NCBI GenBank assembly: GCA_020200935.1
Contig: JAIVHR010000046.1
Coordinates: 1-5,407 of the forward strand
Length of the DNA: 5,407 nt
DNA from: Sphingomonadales bacterium
GTDB lineage: Bacteria > Pseudomonadota > Alphaproteobacteria > Sphingomonadales > Sphingomonadaceae
Reading direction: 5' to 3'
This document shows, one piece after another, positions 1 to 4,790 of the stretch; within the stretch, counting starts at the first letter, position 1; every line of letters starts with the position of its first letter. The notes beneath the pieces were generated by a model that was not told the origin of the DNA, ran no database searches, and was given only the letters and a program-made list of their open reading frames with translations. A program made the translations under genes and the position numbers.

Positions 1-323
1 CCCGATGGCACGCTGCCGCGCGGCCGCCAAGCCCGGCGAATCGCCTGCCATCGATCGAAGCGGACCACGGCGGCGGCGCCTCCGCGATCGGGCGCCCGGC
101 TGCGATCCTTGCGACCGGACCGCCCCCGCCTCCCCGGTTACGCTTTTCCGCCGTTCCGAACCTCCGGCTTTTCAGCTCGGCGCGCGCCGCGCACGCTTGA
201 TCCATGTTCACGACAGGGCAATCCGACTCTGCTAGCTCTTGGGCATCGGCGCTGTCCCTGGTCGCAAGCCAGGCGCCGGATGGCAGGCGAATGCGTTGCC
301 GCTTGTGCCGAAGGAGGTCCAGA
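1..323. other. Left-edge stretch with no supportable gene
   Basis: I see no recognisable gene here. Plus frame 1 is open from position 1 to a stop at 324-326, but its translation is Arg/Pro/Ala-rich without any motif, as expected of a stop-poor frame in G+C-rich DNA. On the minus strand two ATG-led frames, starting at 205 and at 51, stay open to the left edge. Neither has a Shine-Dalgarno, but a gene running off the edge from 51 cannot be excluded. A small imperfect hairpin lies at 248-277: arms 248-251/274-277 and 257-261/269-273, a 7-nt loop and a 5-nt bulge. It may belong to the leader of the small gene starting at 324. Confidence 0.5.
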
Positions 324-476
324 ATGACTGCCCAGACCCGAAACGACCCCGAATATCTTCAGCGCCGCCATGCGCAGGAGCTCGAACAGGCGCAGAAGGC
401 CACCCACGACAAGGCGCGCGCGGCGCACGCCACGCTCGCCGATCGCTTCGCCGCGATGCTCCGGCAAACCGCCTGA
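324..476 (+). CDS. Small hypothetical protein (50 aa), charged and helical
   Basis: I do not recognise a named family. The start is well supported: AAGGAGG at 311-317 lies 6 nt before the ATG. Longer in-frame starts upstream lack such a site. The 50-residue product has no membrane segment, signal peptide or cysteine. It is rich in Ala, Gln, Arg, His and Glu and is probably largely helical: residues 10-31 alternate charged and Ala residues, and 32-46 read as a second helix. Such short cytosolic proteins are common in sphingomonads, but that is recollection, not a match. The stop codon lies inside the first of three gcctgacgc repeats. The gene stands alone, with non-coding sequence on both sides. 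The alternative is a chance ORF, made less likely by the Shine-Dalgarno and the balanced composition. Confidence 0.7.
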   Translation: MTAQTRNDPEYLQRRHAQELEQAQKATHDKARAAHATLADRFAAMLRQTA

Positions 477-511
477 CGCCCGCGCGGCCTGACGCTGCGC
501 GGCCTGACGCC
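471..511. repeat. Three short direct repeats gcctgacgc
   Basis: The 9-mer gcctgacgc occurs at 471-479, 487-495 and 503-511, with the last two preceded by cgcg or gcgcg-type sequence. The first copy includes the TGA stop of the 50-residue gene. The spacing of about 16 nt and the short unit suggest slippage-type duplication just downstream of that gene. No function is evident. Confidence 0.6.
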
Positions 512-524
512 GGCGCGGGACACC

Positions 525-655
525 CCGCCTGCCTGAAAAGCTGTCCTACATCGCCGCGCCCGTGATATGCTGCGCGGATGCGATGCCGCCTGCCTGAAAA
601 GCTGTCCTACATCGCCGCGCCTGTGATATGCTGCGCGGATGCGATGCCGCCTGCC
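525..655. repeat. 61-bp tandem duplication, two full copies plus a 9-nt stub
   Basis: Copy one is 525-585 and copy two is 586-646. They differ at one base only (C at 561, T at 622). The first 9 nt of a third copy follow at 647-655 before identity is lost. Each unit carries gtgatatgctgcg and then an ATG, so it contains TATGCT six nt before an ATG (566-571 with 578, and 627-632 with 639). That arrangement resembles the leaderless promoter-start architecture seen elsewhere in the window. The near-identity implies a recent duplication. The unit lacks transposon ends, and its 61-bp period does not fit a coding repeat. Confidence 0.9.
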
Positions 656-677
656 CTTTCGCCCCGCCGCCGTCCGC

Positions 678-717
678 TCCGCCGGGCCGGAAATCCCCGA
701 TTCGCGGGGACGGCGGA
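678..717. other. Two-tier inverted repeat (possible structured RNA or protein site)
   Basis: An inner perfect 6-bp stem TCCCCG/CGGGGA (694-699 and 705-710) has a 5-nt loop. It is enclosed directly on its 3' side by an outer perfect 7-bp arm, TCCGCCG (678-684) pairing with CGGCGGA (711-717). Nine unpaired bases lie between the two 5' arms. No T-run follows, so it is not a canonical intrinsic terminator. G+C-rich DNA makes short stems common, but two nested perfect arms are less expected. No RNA family is recognised. Confidence 0.35.
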
Positions 718-810
718 TGCGTCGAGCGCGTCAAGCCGGTGCGAACTTAGGGAGACGCCGGGCGCGCATGGGCCGGGAGGCAGCGCGCGCCGCCGCTTCG
801 AAGATCAGGG

Positions 811-852
811 TTTGTGTTTTACCCCCCTTCGCTGTGTAAAGCATGTGTAAAG
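811..852 (+). promoter_or_regulatory. AT-rich island with repeated tgtgtaaag, candidate promoter
   Basis: This is the most AT-rich patch upstream of the MAPEG and DksA-like genes. The 9-mer tgtgtaaag occurs at 833-841 and again at 844-852, an 11-bp register. A weak sigma70-like pair can be read as TTGTGT (812-817), a 17-bp spacer and TGTAAA (835-840). If transcription began about 847, the GTG at 814 could not be the start of the MAPEG protein. Assignment is by composition and loose consensus only. Confidence 0.3.
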
Positions 853-1236
853 CGGCGGGCCGCGGATCGCGCATCTGCGCCCGTCCGGGAACTCCGACAA
901 GCGGCGCAGACTAGGGGGAACGGGCAATATGGCGTCGACTGGAACACCGGCGCGCGCGATGCCCAGATGCCGCCGCTCGATCCGGTGGCCGGCCGGCTGG
1001 CGCGGGCGCAGGCCAATTTCCAGGAGACGCTGCCGCTGGCGATCATCGCGCTGCTCGGCGTGGTGCTCGCCGATCGGACAAGCGAATGGACCGCGCTCGG
1101 CGGCTGGATCTGGCTCGGCGCGCGGGCCGTTTATCTGCCGCTCTATTGGGCCGGGGTGCCGAAGCTGCGCACCCTCGTCTTCCTCGTCAGCCTGATCGGC
1201 CTCGGCATGGCGCTCTGGCCGCTGCTCTTCGGTTGA
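814..1236 (+). CDS. MAPEG family membrane protein, probably 5'-truncated (possible pseudogene)
   Basis: MAPEG proteins are small four-helix membrane proteins of the glutathione and eicosanoid metabolism superfamily. Bacterial members are mostly of unknown substrate. From residue 38 this frame reads like the family: QYGVDWNTGARD (38-49), the hallmark RLARAQANFQET (61-72), then hydrophobic segments near 74-87, 94-112 and 119-139. A normal member starts with another helix before the QYG segment. Here residues 1-37 are hydrophilic and Arg-rich, and no frame between 700 and 930 encodes a hydrophobic helix. The only in-frame starts are GTG at 814, without a clear ribosome site, and ATG at 967, which would remove the conserved loop. 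The gene has therefore probably lost its first helix and may be non-functional, although the rest is intact. The DksA-like gene follows 31 bp downstream on the same strand. Confidence 0.6.
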   Translation: MFYPPSLCKACVKRRAADRASAPVRELRQAAQTRGNGQYGVDWNTGARDAQMPPLDPVAGRLARAQANFQETLPLAIIALLGVVLADRTSEWTALGGWIWLGARAVYLPLYWAGVPKLRTLVFLVSLIGLGMALWPLLFG

Positions 1237-1267
1237 GGCATGATCCCGCCTTCAAGGAGATGACACG

Positions 1268-1594
1268 ATGACCGACACCGCCGCCGCCAAAGCGCGTCTC
1301 GAGGCCCAGCTCGAAGAGCTCGAGCGCCGCCGCGACCATATCGCCCGCGATCTCGACGAACCGCTCAATCCCGATAGCTCCGAACGCGCGGTCGAGATGG
1401 AGGACGACGCGGCGCTCGAGGGTCAGGGAGCGCTGGTCGAAGGCGGGATCGCCTCGGTCAAGCGGGCGCTGGCGCGAATCGAGGAAGGCGAATACGGCGT
1501 CTGCGTGCGCTGCGGCGGGGAGATTGCCGAGAAACGGCTCGAAGCGCGTCCCGAGGCCGCGCTGTGCATCGCCTGCGCGAGCAAGGAAGGCTAG
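1268..1594 (+). CDS. DksA/TraR-type C4 zinc-finger protein
   Basis: Proteins of this family bind RNA polymerase in the secondary channel and, with or without ppGpp, adjust transcription initiation. The 108-residue product has an N-terminal coiled-coil-like helix (about 5-30), an acidic stretch (36-51, with D36, E39, E43, E45, D46 and D47) and a second helix (58-74). A C4 zinc finger follows: C79-x2-C82, 17 residues, C100-x2-C103, the same spacing as in E. coli DksA. It is shorter than E. coli DksA (151 residues) and lacks the exact DxxDxA tip, so its effect on polymerase may differ. The start is fixed by AAGGAGA at 1254-1260, 7 nt before the ATG. It lies 31 bp behind the MAPEG gene, so the two may share a transcript. 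Its TAG stop lies in a CTAG shared with the convergent nuclease gene. Confidence 0.9.
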   Translation: MTDTAAAKARLEAQLEELERRRDHIARDLDEPLNPDSSERAVEMEDDAALEGQGALVEGGIASVKRALARIEEGEYGVCVRCGGEIAEKRLEARPEAALCIACASKEG

Positions 1595-2148
1595 CACCAG
1601 GAGCGGCGGCCGCCGCCATAGGGCCGGGCAAGACCCTCGGCGATCAGGACGTCGCCGACATCGCGCCCGTCGACGCTGGCGGTGCGCAGCATCCGGCCAT
1701 AGCGGTCGCGATCGCGGTCGCCGGCGCGATGGAGCCGCAGCTCGCCGCCGTTGAGCAGCGCGTGGAGCCGGTGCTTGGCGGCCAGGCCCAGCCGCTCCTC
1801 CTCGGCGCAGCGGGCCGGGTGGAGTTCGGGTGTGTCGATATCGAGGATCCGCACCTTCTCGCCGTCGATCCAGAATGTGTCGCCGTCGACGACGCAGTTG
1901 ATCCGCGCCGCGGCTCCGCACAGGCCGAAGCGTCCGGTCGAGGCTTCCCCGGACGCGGTCGCCGTCTCGGCCGCAGGCGAGGAGGCGGGCGTGCGCACAA
2001 TATCGGGCGCGGCGAAGACGATGGCGAAGGTCAGGCAGGCGGTGAGGGCGACGTAAACGCCGAAGGGCAAGCGCCGGCGGCGCGGCCGACGAGCGGCGCG
2101 CCAGCGTGGGGCTCGCCCGGGCGTGTCGAAGCGTTCATATCGGCCCAT
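1591..2148 (-). CDS. Membrane-anchored thermonuclease-like protein (SNase fold)
   Basis: This is a staphylococcal-nuclease-fold (thermonuclease family) protein, expected to cut DNA or RNA with calcium. From the ATG at 2148 it has 185 residues: an Arg-rich N-terminus (11-26), one hydrophobic segment (about 29-47), a low-complexity linker, then the nuclease domain (about 80-185). Active-site equivalents are present: D90 in VVDGDT, R100 in KVRIL, D105 and E108 in DIDTPE, and R152 in RYGR, matching D21, R35, D40, E43 and R87 of the S. aureus enzyme. Positive charge before the helix implies an outward-facing domain, either anchored or cleaved after VFA. Four cysteines (77, 85, 114 and the last residue) could form disulfides. 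The 2148 start has AAGGA (2158-2154) 5 nt upstream. In-frame ATGs at 2154 and 2178 lack such spacing. The gene is convergent with the DksA-like gene. Confidence 0.88.
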   Translation of the reverse strand: MGRYERFDTPGRAPRWRAARRPRRRRLPFGVYVALTACLTFAIVFAAPDIVRTPASSPAAETATASGEASTGRFGLCGAAARINCVVDGDTFWIDGEKVRILDIDTPELHPARCAEEERLGLAAKHRLHALLNGGELRLHRAGDRDRDRYGRMLRTASVDGRDVGDVLIAEGLARPYGGGRRSWC

Positions 2149-2281
2149 GGTCATCCTTCGCGGTCGATGGCCAGCCATGGGGCAAAAATCGCAAAGGAGC
2201 CGTTAAACCCGCGCCGGATTGGTGCGAGGTCGTGACATTCGTTCGAGTATCCGCCGATTTCCGCGCCGAATTGGACGGATT

Positions 2282-2341
2282 TGCCCGCCGCGGGCAGCCG
2301 ACAGCTCGCACCTCTTTCTCAAGCGCGCATTTGCGGGCAAA
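2282..2341. promoter_or_regulatory. Two palindromes upstream of the dehydrogenase gene
   Basis: TGCCCGCCGCGGGCA at 2282-2296 is a perfect 7-bp inverted repeat around one base. TTTGCGGGCAAA at 2330-2341 is a 5-bp inverted repeat around two bases. Both contain the TTTGC and GGGCA elements (the first is preceded by TT), which makes a common binding protein possible. They lie about 55-115 bp upstream of the ATG at 2395. Operator function is inference; the first could also be a chance G+C palindrome. Confidence 0.35.
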
Positions 2342-2342
2342 C

Positions 2343-2371
2343 TGGGCGAAACTCGATGGCGCTGCTAGGAT
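2343..2371 (+). promoter_or_regulatory. Candidate promoter of the dehydrogenase gene
   Basis: TAGGAT at 2366-2371 (within gctaggat) matches four of six -10 consensus bases. A weak -35 candidate, TGGGCG at 2343-2348, lies 17 bp upstream. Transcription would begin near 2378 and include the purine-rich ribosome site at 2385-2392. The -35 match is poor, so an activator or a different spacing is possible. Confidence 0.3.
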
Positions 2372-2394
2372 CGGTCGACAGAAAGGGGGAGGCG

Positions 2395-3297
2395 ATGAAG
2401 GTCGACGGCAAGAAGGCGGTCGTCACCGGCGGCGCAAGCGGTATCGGCCGCGCGATCGCCGAAGCGCTCGGGCAGCGCGGCTGCCGCGTCTTCATCCTCG
2501 ATATCGATGCGCGCGGGGCAGAACGCGCGGCGGCGGCGATCGGCAACCGGTCCGAGGCGCGCGCCTGCAATGTCCGCGATACCGATCAACTCGAAAGCCT
2601 CGCCCGGGAATGCTGGGCCGAGCTCGGCGGCGTCGATCTGGTCTTCGCCAATGCCGGCGCCGGGCCGGGCGCACCGCTGCTCAAGGCGAGTGCGGACGAA
2701 TTCGACTATATCTACGAGGTCAATCTGCGCGGCGCCTGGGCGACCTGCGCCGCCTTCGGCCGGCTGATGGTCGAGGAATGTCGCGAGGGGCATCTCTGCA
2801 TCACCGGCTCCGAACACAGCCTCGGCATGCAGCATATCGGCAGCGGCTTCTATTCGGCGAGCAAGGCGGCGATCCTGGGACTCGCCGACGTGCTGCGCCA
2901 CGAGCTGCCCGACCATATCGGGGTGAGCCTGCTCTGCCCCGGCGTCACGCGCACCCATTTCTATGATGGCGGCAAGAAATCGGGGTTGCCGCCGCCCTCC
3001 CCCGAAGCCGCGGCCTTCGCGCGCGAGATACTCGGCCGCGGCATGCCCGCCGGGGAGGTCGCCGAGATCGCGCTCAAGGGCGTCGAGCAGGGCGCCTGGA
3101 TCATCCCGACCCATGCCGCGTCGCGCAAGGCCGCCGAGATTCGCGCCGAGGAAATCGCCCGGGCGTTCGATCGCAACGCGCCGCCTTCCGAAGGTGCCGA
3201 GCGCTACGAGGTCCGCAAGCTGATCGACGAGGTGCGTGACGAGATGCGGCCGATCCGCAACAAGACCAAGGCGGCGAAGAAGGCGCGCAAGCGATGA
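2395..3297 (+). CDS. SDR family NAD(P)-dependent oxidoreductase
   Basis: This is a classical short-chain dehydrogenase/reductase, a cytosolic Rossmann-fold enzyme interconverting an alcohol and a ketone. The 300-residue product shows the cofactor motif TGGASGIG (11-18), an acidic residue after strand two (D36, or D38) favouring NAD over NADP, and NAG (86-88). The catalytic residues are N110, S139, Y153 and K157 (YSASK), followed by PG (182-183). The core is normal, but the protein exceeds the usual 250 residues because of a charged tail from about 240 ending in KTKAAKKARKR. The substrate cannot be read from sequence. The ATG at 2395 is preceded by AAAGGGGGAGG (2382-2392). The longer frame from 2281 has no ribosome site, and the family motif starts nine residues after 2395. 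It stands behind its own upstream region, 143 bp before the glycine-zipper gene. Confidence 0.92.
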   Translation: MKVDGKKAVVTGGASGIGRAIAEALGQRGCRVFILDIDARGAERAAAAIGNRSEARACNVRDTDQLESLARECWAELGGVDLVFANAGAGPGAPLLKASADEFDYIYEVNLRGAWATCAAFGRLMVEECREGHLCITGSEHSLGMQHIGSGFYSASKAAILGLADVLRHELPDHIGVSLLCPGVTRTHFYDGGKKSGLPPPSPEAAAFAREILGRGMPAGEVAEIALKGVEQGAWIIPTHAASRKAAEIRAEEIARAFDRNAPPSEGAERYEVRKLIDEVRDEMRPIRNKTKAAKKARKR

Positions 3298-3440
3298 GAT
3301 GGCTTTGTCGCCTGTCGCTTCGTCGCCCGGGGGCCACAACCCGCCGTGGGACCGGGGCGATCGTTATCGACGGTTCAGAAAGTCCGGAGCAAAATCCCGA
3401 GGCAAGAGTAGCCGAGCGGGAAGAAATGAGGAGACCAGCC

Positions 3441-3827
3441 ATGCGAACCGCCATACTAGCCGTTGCCGCCGCCCTGACGATGACCGCGGCCCCCGCGCTT
3501 GCCGATCCAGCGGACTGGGCGCCGGCCCACGGCAAACGCGCGCAGGAGGCGCAGAACTTCCACGCTCCCGGCGCCGAATATGCGATGCTGCAACGGCGCG
3601 AGCGCCATCGCGGCTATCGCGGCCGCTATTGGCGCGGCGATGACGGCCGCTATCGCTGCCGCCGCGACGACGGCACGGTCGGCCTGCTGGTCGGCGGCGG
3701 CGTCGGCGCGCTGGTCGGCCGCGAGATCGACGGCGGCCGTGATCGCACCGCCGGAACGATCATCGGCGGCGTGGTCGGCGCGCTGGTCGGCCGCGAGATC
3801 GACCGCAGCGACGTCGAGTGCCGCTAG
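3441..3827 (+). CDS. Secreted glycine-zipper (17-kDa antigen-like) protein
   Basis: The 128-residue product starts with a clear signal peptide (1-21, cut after APALA). A basic, Tyr/Arg-rich middle (50-75) follows, and then two glycine-zipper hairpin halves (79-97 and 104-121), each ending GALVGREID. This is the Rick_17kDa_Anti/glycine-zipper 2TM type, found in the periplasm or outer membrane of alphaproteobacteria; its role is poorly defined. There is no lipobox cysteine. Two cysteines (73 and 127) flank the zipper and could pair. The two halves share an identical 30-nt stretch. The ATG at 3441 is chosen because AGGAG at 3429-3433 lies 7 nt upstream and the signal peptide then begins directly. 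ATG 3426 would add five residues and lacks a site. It follows the dehydrogenase by 143 bp without a visible terminator. Confidence 0.85.
   Translation: MRTAILAVAAALTMTAAPALADPADWAPAHGKRAQEAQNFHAPGAEYAMLQRRERHRGYRGRYWRGDDGRYRCRRDDGTVGLLVGGGVGALVGREIDGGRDRTAGTIIGGVVGALVGREIDRSDVECR
3702..3803 (+). repeat. Perfect 30-nt direct repeat inside the glycine-zipper gene
   Basis: Positions 3702-3731 and 3774-3803 are identical over 30 nt, with a 72-bp period (24 codons, in frame). Both encode VGALVGREID. Identity at every wobble position indicates either a recent internal duplication or gene conversion between the zipper halves, since shared protein sequence alone would allow synonymous drift. Confidence 0.9.
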
Positions 3828-3845
3828 GCTGAATCGGCCAATGCT

Positions 3846-3881
3846 TTGATCCCCGCCGCCGGCGCGCTATGTTCGCCGGCG
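3846..3881 (+). promoter_or_regulatory. Leaderless promoter with dyad across the -10 box
   Basis: TTGATC (3846-3851), a 16-bp spacer and TATGTT (3868-3873) end 8 nt before the ATG at 3882. Transcription would therefore begin at or next to the start codon, which has no Shine-Dalgarno. The self-complementary octamer CGCCGGCG occurs at 3857-3864 and 3874-3881, framing the -10 box symmetrically with 9 nt between copies. This could be an operator; the octamer is also a plausible chance word in this G+C-rich DNA. Confidence 0.5.
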
Positions 3882-4214
3882 ATGGAATTGCACGACCAGT
3901 CCGATCACGCGCTCGATTACGAAGCCAAGGTCCGTTCCGACGGGGTGATCGACATTCCGGGCGAACCGCCCGCGCCGCGCGGGCCCGGTATATCCAAGGG
4001 AACCGCGCTGATCCTGCTGGGGCTGCTGATCGCCTATGCCGGCTGGGCCTATGGCGGGATGGTCGCGATGGTGCTGGTGCCGACCGGCGCCGGGCTTTCG
4101 ATCGTCGTGTCGCTGCTGATGCTGGGCCTGCCGCGGCTCGGCCGGCGCTCTCAATCGACGGCGATCAACACCTCGTTGCGCCGCAACACGCCCGGGATGA
4201 AGGGCGAGTTGTAG
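3882..4214 (+). CDS. Small two-helix membrane protein of unknown function
   Basis: The 110-residue product has an acidic, His-containing N-terminus (1-36), hydrophobic segments at about 41-57 and 60-84, and a basic tail (85-110). I do not recognise a named family, although similar small integral membrane proteins are familiar from sphingomonads. The ATG at 3882 is preferred over an in-frame TTG at 3846 because it fits the leaderless promoter exactly and drops an unlikely extension. The last 21 residues (90-110) are encoded antisense to the 3' end of the SOUL gene. That tail may be a read-through extension, because the second helix ends before the overlap. It lies 54 bp after the glycine-zipper gene but seems to have its own promoter. 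Confidence 0.72.
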   Translation: MELHDQSDHALDYEAKVRSDGVIDIPGEPPAPRGPGISKGTALILLGLLIAYAGWAYGGMVAMVLVPTGAGLSIVVSLLMLGLPRLGRRSQSTAINTSLRRNTPGMKGEL

Positions 4215-4741
4215 AAGGCATATTCGACCGGACCGGCCGGCTCCAATCCCCGCCCGACGAGCCATTCGTTGAGCGCGGTTTCCTTCGCCGCCAGCGTTGC
4301 CGGATCGACCGCCCCCGAAAACCGCACCGCGGCGAGCTTGCGCGCGGGCAGCTCACGCAGCTCGACGCCCGCGGCGGGGGCCGGAAGGTCGGCCAGTTCG
4401 AGTTTCTTCGGCATCACGAAGCGAGTAATCCAGCGATCCTCGCGGTTTGCGGGCCGCTGCATGACCGGCGCCGTCATCGCCAGTTTATCGCCGGGCCGCG
4501 AGCGGGCGAAGACATAATCGGCGAGCATGCGAAAGCCGTTGCCGAGCGCGATCTCGCGCTGGCCGGGCTGCTCGGTCTCGGCGACGATCATCGCCGGATA
4601 GGCCCGCAGCGCGAAGGGACCCTCCTCGATCAGCAGGTCGTAATCGGGCTTTTCGGCGTTGCGATCGTTGAGATAATAGGCGGCCGCCGCCACCGCCGCC
4701 GTGCCTGCGGCCGCCGCCGCGATCCATTTGCCTTTGGTCAT
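4151..4741 (-). CDS. SOUL/HBP heme-binding-family protein with N-terminal anchor
   Basis: SOUL/HBP proteins bind heme or porphyrin. Bacterial members have no settled role. The 196-residue product has an Ala-rich hydrophobic segment (about 6-22), probably an inner-membrane anchor or uncleaved signal. The SOUL domain follows (33-196): YDLLIEEGPFALRAYP (34-49), ALGNGFRMLADYVF (65-78), the signature DKLAMTAPV (85-93) and the C-terminal AFYNSPFIPGVLRRNEV (175-191). The length is normal for an anchored single-domain member. The ATG at 4741 lacks a Shine-Dalgarno but follows a plausible leaderless promoter. In-frame extension upstream would run antisense-like through the ExbD gene and lacks similarity. 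It lies 49 bp behind exbD on the same strand, and its end overlaps the convergent small membrane gene by 64 bp. Confidence 0.9.
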   Translation of the reverse strand: MTKGKWIAAAAAGTAAVAAAAYYLNDRNAEKPDYDLLIEEGPFALRAYPAMIVAETEQPGQREIALGNGFRMLADYVFARSRPGDKLAMTAPVMQRPANREDRWITRFVMPKKLELADLPAPAAGVELRELPARKLAAVRFSGAVDPATLAAKETALNEWLVGRGLEPAGPVEYAFYNSPFIPGVLRRNEVLIAVD

Positions 4742-4748
4742 GCGCGCG

Positions 4749-4777
4749 ATGATGCCGGGACGAGGCCGCCAAGGCAA
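4749..4777 (-). promoter_or_regulatory. Candidate leaderless promoter of the SOUL gene
   Basis: On the minus strand TTGCCT (4777-4772), a 17-bp spacer and CATCAT (4754-4749) end 7 nt before the ATG at 4741. Each hexamer matches four of six consensus bases. This would explain the missing Shine-Dalgarno. Co-transcription from the exbD promoter remains possible. Confidence 0.35.
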
Positions 4778-4790
4778 GCGGCGGGCCGAA

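Larger units (their letters stand above)
477..813. other. Non-coding, repeat-bearing stretch between the small gene and the MAPEG gene
   Basis: No gene is supported here. Two ATG-led frames begin inside the tandem repeat (578 and 639). Both start MRCRLP because they begin in equivalent positions of the repeat, then diverge because 61 is not a multiple of three. Neither has a Shine-Dalgarno, a motif or protein-like composition. The stretch holds the gcctgacgc repeats, the 61-bp tandem duplication and a two-tier hairpin, listed separately. Confidence 0.6.

Noticed and set aside
225..229. GANTC methylation sites, for example at 225, 699 and 5290, as a regulatory pattern
   Set aside because: They are about as frequent as expected by chance in this composition and not clustered at promoters.
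525..655. CRISPR array
   Set aside because: The repeat is a contiguous 61-bp tandem unit without unique spacers, and no cas genes are present.
694..710. Intrinsic terminator
   Set aside because: The stem is good, but no T-run follows on either strand.
578..850. 90- and 66-codon frames starting inside the 61-bp repeats
   Set aside because: They share MRCRLP only because of the DNA duplication, then differ by frame. No ribosome site or protein-like composition.
929..1195. Frame starting at ATG 929 behind an AGGGGGAA-like site, within the MAPEG gene
   Set aside because: Translation is Arg/Ser/Pro-rich and overlaps clear MAPEG sequence in another frame.
1187..1921. 244-codon minus frame across the DksA-like gene
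   Set aside because: Arg-rich, no motif, opposite a zinc-finger gene with a clear start.
1564..2235. 223-codon + strand frame antisense to the nuclease gene
   Set aside because: Shadow of the SNase gene, whose active-site motifs are clear on the minus strand.
2365..3339. 324-codon open frame antisense to the dehydrogenase
   Set aside because: Low-complexity Ala/Gly/Arg/Asp translation without motifs. It mirrors the codon wobble of a convincing SDR gene and has no ribosome site.
3355..3400. EcfG-type stress promoter (GGAAC with CGTT) before the glycine-zipper gene
   Set aside because: A CGTT is present near 3363, but no GGAAC lies at the right distance upstream.
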